From Methylobacterium sp. SyP6R (GTDB lineage Bacteria > Pseudomonadota > Alphaproteobacteria > Rhizobiales > Beijerinckiaceae), in NCBI RefSeq assembly GCF_019216885.1, contig NZ_JAAQRC020000001.1:2834501-2898500 (forward strand): a stretch of DNA of 64,000 bases, in the 5' to 3' direction. The stretch's first letter is position 1, and every line of letters starts with the position of its first letter. The translations under genes and the position numbers were made by a program. Positions 1-8,700 of this stretch are shown one piece after another. The notes under the pieces were generated by a model, which made no database searches, was not told the origin of the DNA, and saw nothing but the letters and a program-made list of their open reading frames with translations.

Positions 1-1049
1 ATCTCGGCATGGGCCAGCACCCGGCGGTGACGGGCGCGATGCACGAGGCGATCGACCGCTGCGGCGCGGGGGCGGGCGGCACCCGCAACATCTCGGGCAC
101 CAACCATTACCACGTGCTGCTGGAGCAGGAACTCGCCGACCTGCACGGCAAGGAAGCCGCACTCCTCTTCACCTCGGGCTACGTCTCGAACTGGGCCGGT
201 CTCGGGACGCTCGCCTCGAAGCTGCCGGGCTGCGTCGTGTTCTCGGACGAGGGCAACCACGCCTCGATGATCGAGGGTATCCGCTCGAGCCGGGCCGAGC
301 GCCATATCTTCCGCCACAACGATCCCGACGACCTCGACCGCAAGCTCCGCCTCGTCGACCCGAAGCTCCCGAAGCTCGTCGCCTTCGAATCGGTCTACTC
401 GATGGATGGCGACATCGCGCCGATCGCCGAGCTCTGCGACGTGGCCGAGGCGCACGGCGCCATGACCTATCTCGACGAGGTCCATGCGGTCGGCCTCTAC
501 GGACCCCGCGGCGGCGGCATCGCCGAGCGCGAGGGGCTGATGCACCGCCTCACCGTGATCGAGGGCACGCTCGGCAAGGCCTTCGCGGTGTCGGGCGGCT
601 ACATCGCGGCCTCCAGCGCGCTGTGCGATTTCGTGCGCAGCTTCGCCTCGGGCTTCATCTTCACCACCTCGCTCCCGCCCGCCATAGCGGCGGGGGCGGC
701 GGCGAGCATCCGCCACCTCAAGGCGAGCGGGGCGGAGCGCGCGCGGCATCAGGACCGCGTCGCCGCGGTGCGCCGGCGGCTCTCGGCCATCGGCATCCCG
801 CTCCTCGACAATCCGAGCCACATCGTGCCGGTGATGGTGGGCGATCCCGTCCAGTGCAAGGAGATCAGCGACACGCTGCTCGACGAGTTCGGGATCTACG
901 TCCAGCCGATCAACTACCCGACCGTGCCCCGCGGCACCGAGCGGCTGCGGATCACCCCGTCGCCGCTGCACAGCGATGCGGATATCGATCACCTGACGCT
1001 GGCCCTCGGGACGATCTGGGGCCGGATCGGGCTGGCGCGGGCGGCGTGA
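1..1049 (+). CDS. hemA: 5-aminolevulinate synthase, 5' end cut by window edge
   Basis: Condenses glycine and succinyl-CoA to 5-aminolevulinate, the committed step of tetrapyrrole synthesis in alphaproteobacteria (cytoplasm, PLP enzyme). The reading frame is open from the left edge; about 346 residues are visible from the conserved LGMGQHP onward, so about 55-60 N-terminal residues of the usual ~400 are missing. The glycine-rich [13 protein letters not shown] stretch, the [12 protein letters not shown] segment (aspartate that pairs with the PLP ring nitrogen) and the PLP lysine in EGTLGKAF are present. It ends with TGA at 1047-1049 and is followed by a family B repeat, then bchI on the same strand. 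The placement next to Mg-chelatase genes suggests the copy that feeds bacteriochlorophyll as well as haem; that is inference. Confidence 0.96.
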   Translation, partial: LGMGQHPAVTGAMHEAIDRCGAGAGGTRNISGTNHYHVLLEQELADLHGKEAALLFTSGYVSNWAGLGTLASKLPGCVVFSDEGNHASMIEGIRSSRAERHIFRHNDPDDLDRKLRLVDPKLPKLVAFESVYSMDGDIAPIAELCDVAEAHGAMTYLDEVHAVGLYGPRGGGIAEREGLMHRLTVIEGTLGKAFAVSGGYIAASSALCDFVRSFASGFIFTTSLPPAIAAGAAASIRHLKASGAERARHQDRVAAVRRRLSAIGIPLLDNPSHIVPVMVGDPVQCKEISDTLLDEFGIYVQPINYPTVPRGTERLRITPSPLHSDADIDHLTLALGTIWGRIGLARAA

Positions 1050-1068
1050 CCAGGGCGCGACGCCCCCG

Positions 1069-1241
1069 AACCCTCCCCCCTCTGCGGGGGAGGGGATCCT
1101 GCGTGAGCAGGGGCCGGGAGAGGGGCAGCGCGACGGTGTTCCAGAGGGCGCTCTTCACCACGCTCGCGACCTCTCCGGAAGCGTGGTTCCCCTCTCCCGC
1201 CCGGCTCCGCCGGGCACCCTCCCCGCAGAGGGGGGAGGGTT
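1069..1241. repeat. family B palindromic repeat, copy 1
   Basis: Begins AACCCTCCCCCCTCTGCGGGGG and ends with its inverted counterpart CCCGCAGAGGGGGGAGGGTT. The interior contains GAGAGGGGCAGCGCGACGG and, later, the self-complementary GCCCGGCTCCGCCGGGC. The same blocks in the same order recur at 5518-5708, so the two are copies of one element of about 175-190 bp. Confidence 0.85.
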
Positions 1242-1322
1242 CTCTGCGCTCGACTGATTCGGTTTCCGGCTGATCGCTTCGCGATGCGGAAACCGGCTTC
1301 GCTCAGGCGCCGCGCGGGCTGG

Positions 1323-1362
1323 TCATACCGTGTCCGGAAGATCCCTTCCGGACACGGTATGA
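1323..1362. repeat. perfect 18-bp hairpin upstream of bchI
   Basis: Arms 1323-1340 and 1345-1362 are perfectly complementary (TCATACCGTGTCCGGAAG and its reverse complement) around a 4-nt loop ATCC. It lies 120 bp before the bchI start. It has no following T-run on the plus strand, so it is not a standard intrinsic terminator. It could be a protein-binding palindrome, an RNA-processing hairpin, or another dispersed repeat. Confidence 0.8.
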
Positions 1363-1482
1363 TGTGATCCTTCGAAGACGATCGGCGCAGCACTGTCACC
1401 AAAAACAACCGTCATTTTCATTAGACAATCCCACCTCTCCGTCCGATCCTACCCCTCTCATCCACCCGCAAGGACACGCACC

Positions 1483-2598
1483 GTGGCCCCCACCCACTCG
1501 GCCCTGTCCCGGCGGGCCCCCAAGCCGGGTTTCTCGAAGCCGATCGCTGTGGATCCCGCCGCACGTCCCGAGGCGATGCCCCGTCCGCCCTATCCGTTCG
1601 CGGCCATCGTCGGGCAGGACGCGATGCGCCGCGCGCTGCTCGTCGCGGCGGTCGATCCGGCGGTGGGCGGCGTACTGGTCTTCGGCGATCGCGGCACCGG
1701 CAAGTCCACCGCCGTGCGGGCGCTCGCCGCCCTCCTGCCGCCGATGCGGGCCGTGGCGGGCTGCGCCTATGCCTGCGATCCCGTCGATGCCGCCTCCCTC
1801 TGCCCGGCCTGCGCGGCGCGAAGGGGGCAGGGGCTCACGGTGAAGACCGTGCCGGTGCCGGTGGTCGACCTACCCCTCGGCGCCACCGAGGACCGGGTCG
1901 TCGGGGCGCTGGATATCGGCCGGGCGCTCGGGGCCGGCGAGAAGGCGTTCGAGCCGGGATTGCTCGCCCGCGCCAACCGGGGCTTTCTGTACATCGACGA
2001 GGTCAACCTGCTCGAGGACCACCTCGTCGACCTGCTCCTCGACGTGGCGGCCTCCGGCGTCAACACCGTCGAGCGCGAGGGATTGAGCCTGCGCCATCCG
2101 GCCCGCTTCGTCCTCGTCGGCAGCGGCAACCCGGAGGAGGGCGAGCTGCGGCCGCAACTCCTCGACCGGTTCGGCCTCGCCGTCACGGTGACGACCCCGA
2201 CCGACCTCGCGACCCGGGTCGCGATCGTGCGCCGCCGCGACGCCTACGAGCGCGACCCGGCCGCCTTCGCCGCCGAATGGGCGGGCGAGGAGGCGCGGCT
2301 GGGGCAGGCGATCCTGGCGGCGCGGGCGAGCTTGCCCGACGTGACCGTGCCGGATGCGGTGCTGGAGGCGGCGGCGCGGCTGTGCCTGGCGCTCGGCACC
2401 GACGGGTTGCGCGGCGAGCTGACCCTGATGCGCACCGCCCGGGCCCAGGCGAGCCTGGATGGCGCCGAGACCGTGACCCTCGACCACCTGCGCGCGGTCG
2501 CCCCGAGTTGCTTGAGCCACCGCCTGCGCCGCAACCCCCTCGACGAGGCCGGTTCCGAGGCCCGAATCGCCCGGGCGCTCGCCGAGGTTCTCGGGTGA
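1483..2598 (+). CDS. bchI: magnesium chelatase ATPase subunit I
   Basis: AAA+ motor subunit of Mg-protoporphyrin IX chelatase (BchHID), the branch point into bacteriochlorophyll. 371 residues from a GTG start with AAGGA about 12 nt upstream; an ATG at 1576 (MPRPPYPF, where strong family similarity begins) is an alternative. Walker [10 protein letters not shown] lies near residues 68-76, Walker B FLYIDEV near 168-174, followed by [13 protein letters not shown]; the sensor stretch [22 protein letters not shown] is intact. Its TGA overlaps the GTG of bchD, so the two are translationally coupled. BchH, the porphyrin-binding subunit, is not in the window. Confidence 0.96.
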   Translation: MAPTHSALSRRAPKPGFSKPIAVDPAARPEAMPRPPYPFAAIVGQDAMRRALLVAAVDPAVGGVLVFGDRGTGKSTAVRALAALLPPMRAVAGCAYACDPVDAASLCPACAARRGQGLTVKTVPVPVVDLPLGATEDRVVGALDIGRALGAGEKAFEPGLLARANRGFLYIDEVNLLEDHLVDLLLDVAASGVNTVEREGLSLRHPARFVLVGSGNPEEGELRPQLLDRFGLAVTVTTPTDLATRVAIVRRRDAYERDPAAFAAEWAGEEARLGQAILAARASLPDVTVPDAVLEAAARLCLALGTDGLRGELTLMRTARAQASLDGAETVTLDHLRAVAPSCLSHRLRRNPLDEAGSEARIARALAEVLG

Positions 2599-4544
2599 GC
2601 GCCGCGCCCGATCCGGTCTGGATCCAGGCCTGCCTGGCGGCGTCCCTCCTCGCGCGCGATCCAGCGGGCACGGGCGTCGTGCTGCGCGCCCGGCCCGGCC
2701 CGGTGCGCGAGGCCTGGCTCGACCACCTGCGCCGCCTTCTCCCCGATGGGACGCCGGTGACGCGCCTTCCGGCCGGCATCGCCGACGACGCGCTGCTCGG
2801 CGGGCTCGACCTGCCGGCGACCCTGGCGGCGGGGCAGCCGGTAGCGCAAACGGGGCTCCTCGCCCGCAGCCATGGCGGCGTGATCGTCGTCCCGATGGCC
2901 GAGCGGCTGGCCCCCGGTACCGCGGCGCGGATCGCGCAAAGCCTCGATACCGGCCTCGTCGAGGTCGCCCGGGACGGGATCGCGGCCCGCCACCCGGCGC
3001 AGGTCGGCCTCGTGCTCCTCGACGAAGGGGAGGGCGAGGACGAGGCGGTACCGGCCTGCCTCGCCGACCGGCTGGCGTTTCATCTCGATCTCGATAGTGT
3101 GCCGGTGAGTGCCGTCATGGCGGCGCCGGGCCTCGCCGTTGCCCATGCGGGCCCCTGGAATACGACAGTGTGGTCCATCCCCGGAACGGTCCCCTCCCAC
3201 CCGGGCCCTCATCCTGAGGTGCCCACGCAGTGGGCCTCGAAGGAGGGTTCCAGGGATCGCCACGATATCTGGAGCCCTCCTTCGAGGCCCACTGCGTGGG
3301 CACCTCAGGATGAGGTCACGGGTGGGAGGGGACATGACGACGGGCTCGGCGTCGGTGTCGTGTCCCGTGATGCGGACCGGGTCGAGGTCCCGTCCGAACC
3401 CGACGGGCCCCCCGACGCCGCCGTCACGCTCTGCGCTCTCGCATCGCGGCTCGGCATCGCGTCCTTGCGTGCGCCGCTCCTGGCCTTGCGGGTGGCGCGG
3501 CTGCATGCGGTCCTGGCCGGACGCGACGCGGTCGAGGATTCCGATCTGGCTCTCGCGGCCGCCCTGGTGCTGGCGCCCCGGGCGTGCTGCTGGCCGCAGG
3601 AGGCGCAAGAAACGCCGGACGACCCCGCCGAGCCGCCGCCGGAGCAGAGCGACGAGGCCGGGCCCGTCGGCCAGGAGGGCGGCGAGGACCGTCTTCTCGC
3701 CGCCGCGGCCGCGAGCCTGCCGCCCGGCCTCCTCGCCCGCCTCGTCGCGGGAGGCGGACCGCGCACCCGCAGCCCGGGCGCCGGCCGCATGGGCGCCGCC
3801 GCCTCGGCCCAGCGCGGCCGGCCGGTCGGGACCCGGCCGGGCGATCCGCGCCGCGGGCGCCTCGCCCTGATCGAGACCCTGCGGGCCGCCGCTCCCTGGC
3901 AGCGCCTGCGCCGGGGCGAGGGCGAGGCGCGCCTGCGGATCACGGCCGACGACCTGCGCATCCGCCGCCTGGTGCAGAAGCGCGAGACCACCACGATCTT
4001 CGCGGTCGATGCCTCCGGATCCGCCGCCCTCGAACGCCTGGCCGAGGCCAAGGGCGCGGTCGAATCGCTCCTCGCCGAGTGCTACGTCCGGCGCGACCGG
4101 GTCGCCCTGGTGGCGTTCCGGGGCCGCGGCGCCGACCTCTTGCTGGTTCCGACCCGCTCGCTGGTGCGGGCCAAGCGCGCTCTGGCCTCCCTGCCGGGCG
4201 GCGGCGGCACCCCGCTCGCGGCCGGCATCGCGGCGGCGGGCCGGCTCGCCGCCGCGGAGCGGCGCAGCGGCCGAAGCCCGGTCGTGCTGCTCCTCACCGA
4301 CGGCCGGGCCAATGTCGACCGCTCCGGCGCGCCGGGCCGGGCGCAGGCCGCGGCGGATGCCCTCGCGGCGGCCCGGGCGCTCGCCGCGGAAGGCACGCGG
4401 GCGCTCGTGATCGACACCGCCGCCCGCCCGCAGGATGCCGCCCGGACGCTCGCCGCCGCGATGGCGGCGCGCTACCTGGCGATGCCGCTCGCCGACGCCG
4501 CGCGCCTGACGCAGGCCGTGCGCGAGGCGGCCCCCGCATGCTGA
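2595..4544 (+). CDS. bchD: magnesium chelatase subunit D carrying an in-frame palindromic repeat
   Basis: Second AAA+ subunit of Mg chelatase, forming the platform on which BchI assembles. 649 residues from a GTG that overlaps the bchI stop, longer than the ~550-600 usual for the family. The N-terminal AAA-like half (to about residue 175) lacks a real Walker A, as is normal for BchD. An acidic/proline linker lies near 335-365, and a C-terminal von Willebrand A domain (about 465-649) has the MIDAS residues DASGS, T in GGGGTPL, and D in LLTDGRAN. Between [10 protein letters not shown] and the conserved [18 protein letters not shown] segment the frame runs through a family A repeat (3207-3315, residues about 205-241) without a stop. 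The surplus length is explained by this insertion; whether the protein tolerates it is unproven. Confidence 0.93.
   Translation: MSAAPDPVWIQACLAASLLARDPAGTGVVLRARPGPVREAWLDHLRRLLPDGTPVTRLPAGIADDALLGGLDLPATLAAGQPVAQTGLLARSHGGVIVVPMAERLAPGTAARIAQSLDTGLVEVARDGIAARHPAQVGLVLLDEGEGEDEAVPACLADRLAFHLDLDSVPVSAVMAAPGLAVAHAGPWNTTVWSIPGTVPSHPGPHPEVPTQWASKEGSRDRHDIWSPPSRPTAWAPQDEVTGGRGHDDGLGVGVVSRDADRVEVPSEPDGPPDAAVTLCALASRLGIASLRAPLLALRVARLHAVLAGRDAVEDSDLALAAALVLAPRACCWPQEAQETPDDPAEPPPEQSDEAGPVGQEGGEDRLLAAAAASLPPGLLARLVAGGGPRTRSPGAGRMGAAASAQRGRPVGTRPGDPRRGRLALIETLRAAAPWQRLRRGEGEARLRITADDLRIRRLVQKRETTTIFAVDASGSAALERLAEAKGAVESLLAECYVRRDRVALVAFRGRGADLLLVPTRSLVRAKRALASLPGGGGTPLAAGIAAAGRLAAAERRSGRSPVVLLLTDGRANVDRSGAPGRAQAAADALAAARALAAEGTRALVIDTAARPQDAARTLAAAMAARYLAMPLADAARLTQAVREAAPAC
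3207..3315. repeat. family A palindromic repeat, copy 1, inside bchD
   Basis: Arms of 47 bp (3207-3253 and 3269-3315) match with one mismatch; the outer ends are CCTCATCCTGAGG and CCTCAGGATGAGG and the inner parts include CCTCGAAGGAGGG/CCCTCCTTCGAGG. Short complementary flanks (CCCACCCG/CGGGTGGG) extend the palindrome. The same ends and inner blocks recur at 22782-22901, 26626-26742 and 37321-37442. Here the repeat is read in frame as part of bchD. Confidence 0.93.
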
Positions 4545-5437
4545 CCGCGATGGCCCGATCCGACGACAGGCCCGCCTTCGCGCGGGCGGGCCGCGACTGG
4601 CCGAACCGCGAAGCGAGCCGCTTCGTCTCGGCCGGCGGCCTGACCTGGCACGTGCAGGAGGCGGGTGCGGGTCCGGTCCTGCTCCTCGTCCACGGCACGG
4701 GGGCTGCGACCCATTCCTGGCGCGGGCTCATGCCGCGGCTCGCCCGCGACTTCCGTGTGATCGCCCCCGACCTGCCGGGTCACGGCTTCACCGATCCGCT
4801 GCCGACGCCCTCGCTGCCACGCATGGCGAGGGCGCTCGCCGATCTCCTGCGCGCTCTCGATGTCCAGCCTCAGGTCGCGGTCGGGCACTCCGCGGGTGCG
4901 GCGATCCTGGCGCGTCTCTGCCTCGACGGCGGGCTCGCGCCGCGCCTCCTCGTCGGGCTCAACGCCGCGCTCAAACCATTTCCGGGCATGGCCGGTTTCA
5001 TCTTCCCGGCGATGGCCCGCGCCCTGTTCCTCAACCCGGTGACGCCGCGGGTCTTCGCCTGGTCGGCCGACCGGGCGGCGGTGGAGCGGCTGATCCACGG
5101 CACCGGCTCGACCCTCGACCGCGCCGGCCTCGACCTGTACCGGCGCCTGTTCCAGACTCCCGGCCACGTCGCGGGCGCCCTCGGCATGATGGCGCATTGG
5201 GACCTCGTCCCCCTCGACCGCGACCTGCCCCGCCTCGCGGGTCCGCTCCTGCTGATCGTCGGGGGCCAGGACCGCACCATCGCTCCCGACGTGTCGTTCG
5301 GCCTCGCCGACCGCCTCGGCGGCCGGGCCAAGGTCGAATTGCTGCGCGGCCTCGGGCACCTGGCCCACGAGGAGAAGCCGGAGCTGGTGGCGGAGTTGAT
5401 CCGGGCCGGGGCGGAGCGGGAGGGGGTTCTGGGCTGA
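4538..5437 (+). CDS. bchO: BchO-type alpha/beta hydrolase, Mg-chelatase accessory
   Basis: Alpha/beta-fold hydrolase encoded with bchI and bchD in phototrophic proteobacteria; its biochemical role is not established. 299 residues from an ATG that overlaps the bchD stop by 7 nt (a second ATG at 4550 is possible). The oxyanion-hole HGTGAATHSW, the nucleophile elbow VGHSAGA (Ser near residue 118), an acid region at GGQDRTI, and the histidine in GLGHLAHEEKP give a complete triad. The overlap chain bchI-bchD-bchO indicates one transcript. It is followed by a family B repeat at a convergent junction. Confidence 0.92.
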   Translation: MLTAMARSDDRPAFARAGRDWPNREASRFVSAGGLTWHVQEAGAGPVLLLVHGTGAATHSWRGLMPRLARDFRVIAPDLPGHGFTDPLPTPSLPRMARALADLLRALDVQPQVAVGHSAGAAILARLCLDGGLAPRLLVGLNAALKPFPGMAGFIFPAMARALFLNPVTPRVFAWSADRAAVERLIHGTGSTLDRAGLDLYRRLFQTPGHVAGALGMMAHWDLVPLDRDLPRLAGPLLLIVGGQDRTIAPDVSFGLADRLGGRAKVELLRGLGHLAHEEKPELVAELIRAGAEREGVLG

Positions 5438-5517
5438 GGGGCTGTTCGAGCGGTTGCGTCGATCAATCCGGCAAACGGACCGACCTCACCAAGTGGGAGC
5501 GACGGCCGCCGCGCAAC

Positions 5518-5708
5518 AACCCTCACCCCCTCTGCGGGGGGAGGGTGGCGAACGCAGTGAGCGCAGCGGGACGAAGTCCCGCCGAGAGGGGCAGCGCGAC
5601 GGTGGTCGGGAGGGCGCCCTTCAGAGCGGTTCAGTCAATTCCGGAACCGTGGTTCCCCTCTCCCGCCCGGCTCCGCCGGGCACCCTCCCCCGTAGAGGGG
5701 GGAGGGTT
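5518..5708. repeat. family B palindromic repeat, copy 2
   Basis: Shares with the copy at 1069-1241 the ends AACCCTC...CTCTGCGGGGG and GGGGGGAGGGTT, the inner GAGAGGGGCAGCGCGACGGTG and the block GTGGTTCCCCTCTCCCGCC. It fills most of the gap between bchO and the convergent peptide-synthetase gene. It contains an extra inner palindrome with CGGGAC/GTCCCG arms (GCGGGACGAAGTCCCGC). Confidence 0.85.
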
Positions 5709-5722
5709 CGCGCGTGGCGACC

Positions 5723-8700
5723 CTACTCCGCCGCCATCGCCTGATGCACCACCGGCACCGCCGGCGCGCCCTCCCAGCGGGAATTGGCCGGGATGCTCTC
5801 GCCCTTCATCACGATGGTGAGCGGGCGCAGCTGGGCGTAGTCGCCGACCTTGGTGTCGTAGAGCACCGTCGCGAAGGCGCCGACGCTGACGCCGCGGCCG
5901 ACCTCGACCCGGCCGACCTTCATCACCCGGTCCTCGTAGAGGTGGGTCTGGAGCGCCGACATCCGGTTGACCGAGGCGAAGTCGCCGATGGTGACGCAGT
6001 CGAACTCGGTGATGTCGGTCGCGAGCAGGCACACGCCCTCGCCGGTGCGGGTGCCGAACAGCCGCAGCACCCAGGGCAGGAACGGCGTGCCCATCAGGTG
6101 CTCGAGCAGCACCTTGCCGGCCAGACCCCAGTACATCACCGCCACCGCCTCGGTGCGCATCGCCCACCACGACCACATCGGGTGCATGCCGGGCTCGTAG
6201 CGGCCCATCAGCAGCCACTTCACGGCGATGACCACCAGGGTCTGCAGCACCGCGATCACAACGCTGGTGGCGACGAAGCTGATGGCGAGGCCCGACCAGT
6301 CGCCGGCGAGGATGGCCGGGTAGAATACGAAGTCGATCGCCAGGATGGCGAAGGTGATGAACAGCATCGGCGAGAACGAGGAGGTGAAGGCCTCGAACAC
6401 GCCGCGGCGGACCCGCGGCCAGATCCCGGGCTCGAAGGTCTGGGCCTGGCCGAGATCGACCTTCTGGCGGACCGGCAGCTTGATCGGCGGCGAGCCGAAC
6501 CAGGTCTCGCCGGGCGCCATGCGGTCGTTGGCCGGCGGCTTCGACTTGATGCCGATGAGCACGTCGTCCGGGATGATGGCGCCGGGCGGCACCACCGCGT
6601 CGTTGCCGACGAAGACCCGGGCGCCGGTGCGGACCGGGGCCAGCTCCATCACGCCGCGGCGCACCTCCTCCTCGCCGTAGACGACCTCGTCGGCGATGAA
6701 GTTGCGCGGGCCGACTTCCGCGAGGTCGTAGCGGCCGGCGAGGTTGGTGGAGATCTCGGCGCCCTGGCCCATTCCGGCGCCCATCAGCCGGTACCAGGCC
6801 CGCATGTAGACCGTGGCGAAGAGCGACGAGAGGGTTTCCAGCGTCACCTCGGCGGCGAGCGCCACCGCCCATTTGCGCAGGTAGACGCCGCTATGGATCG
6901 AGTAGCTGCCCTCGCGCAGGCGCGGCAGCACCAGCCAGCGGATGCCGGCGATCAGCCCGACCGTGCCGGCGGTCATCAGCATCGCCGTCGGCCAGGTCAG
7001 GAACGGCAGGTACCAGTGGTAATCCACGTCGGTCATCGTCGCCAGCGAATCGCTGATCTGGTCGAAGATGTAGAAGGCCGGGAAGATCGGCAGCAGGCCG
7101 ACCGCCGGAATCGCCGCCAGCAGCACGGCGTAGATCGCGAAGAACACCGCCCGGCGCTGGCCCGAGACCTCGGGCTCCGGATGGATGTCCGAGAGATCGA
7201 CCATGCCGACCTTGCGGCCGGGCGAACCGTCCCAGGCCTCGGCGCGGCCGACCACGGTGCCCGACGGCACGGTGGTGAGGTCGGCCAGTTCCGCGTGATC
7301 CTCGATGCGGGTGTCGTAGCCGACGACGCAGGAGGTGCCGATGGCGACGTCGTCGCCGATCGAGACGGGTCCGATGATCAGCTCGTTGCCGACCACCTCG
7401 GCATTGGCGAGCGTCAGCCGGCCGCCGAGCGAGGCACCGCGCCCGATGCTGACGAGGTCCGGCGCGCCGATCTCGATGTCGGAGATCAGCGCGTCCTCGC
7501 CGATCTTGGCGCCGAGAAGCCGCAGGTAGATGCGGATCATCGGCGAGCCCTGGAGCCACTTGACGTGGACCAGCGGCGTCAGGCGCTGGGTCAGCCACCA
7601 GCGGAAATAGTAGGTGCCCCAGAGCGGATAGCGTCCGGGTTTCGTCCGCCCCAGCACCAGCCACTTCACCGCGATGGCGATCAGCGCCGTCGCGGCGTTG
7701 AGGCCGATATAGACCAGCAGCAGCACCGCCATCTCGGAGAAGAAGCCGAGTTCTCCGCCGGTGATGAGCAGGTAGGTGACGAAGATGCCGAGCCACTGCG
7801 CGGTGGCGAGGGCGATCACGAAGGGCAGCACGGCGGCTTGCGCCAGGCCGCACAGGAAGCGGCGCATGAGCGGCGGCGGCGCGAACGACAGGTCGTGGGT
7901 CGCGGCCGCCGCGCCCGCGCCGCCGGTCCGCTCGATCAGGGTCTCGGACATCGCCCGCAAGGTGCGGCCGTTATAGACGTCCTGGAGGGTGATGGCGGCG
8001 AGCGCCGGCACCGTGCGCACCGCCGAGACGAAGCGCGCGGCGAGCAGCGAGTGCCCGCCGAGATCGTTGAAGAAGTCGGCCTCGAACGGGATCGGCTGGT
8101 TGCCGAACACCGTGTGGGCGGCGGCGAGCAAAGCGGCTTCCGTCTCGTCGCGGGGCTCCTCCTGCTCGCCGGAGGTCTCGACCACGGCGAGCGGCCGAGC
8201 GCGAAGCGCCTTGCGGTCGACCTTGCCGGAGGCGGCGAGCACGGGCAGGCTCTCCACCACCTCGAAATGCGCCGGGATCATGTAGGGCGGCATCGTCTCG
8301 GCGAGCGCCGAACGCAGCCGGCCGCGATCGAACTCGGCGCCCCGCTCGGGAACCACGAAGGCGACGAGCCGGTCGACGCCGTCATCCTGGCGCAGCACCA
8401 CCGCCGCCGAGGCGATGCCCGGCTGCACCCGGATCCGCGATTCGATCTCGCCGAGCTCGACCCGGAAGCCGCGAACCTTCACTTGGTCGTCGATGCGGCC
8501 GTGGAAGACGATGCGGCCGGCGTGATCCAGCGAGACCGCGTCGCCCGAGCGATAGAGCACCGGGTCCGAACTATTGCCGCCATACGGGTTGGCGACGAAC
8601 TTTTCCGCCGTCAGTTCCGGCCGGGCGAGGTAGCCCTTGGCGATGCCGGGACCGCCGATCAGGAGTTCGCCCTGCACGCCGGGCCCGACCAGGTTCAGGG

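Larger units (their letters stand above)
1050..1482. other. intergenic region hemA-bchI with repeats
   Basis: This 433-bp gap holds no gene. It contains a family B palindromic repeat (1069-1241), a short inverted repeat with GGTTTCCG/CGGAAACC arms around 1260-1297, and a perfect 18-bp hairpin (1323-1362). A less GC-rich stretch (about 1385-1435) precedes bchI and is the most likely place for a bchI promoter; no convincing -35/-10 pair was identified. Confidence 0.7.

Noticed and set aside
2277..2594. Extended bchD start overlapping bchI by 100 codons
   Set aside because: The upstream residues have no BchD similarity and lie within bchI; the GTG at 2595 overlapping the bchI stop gives the expected N-terminus.
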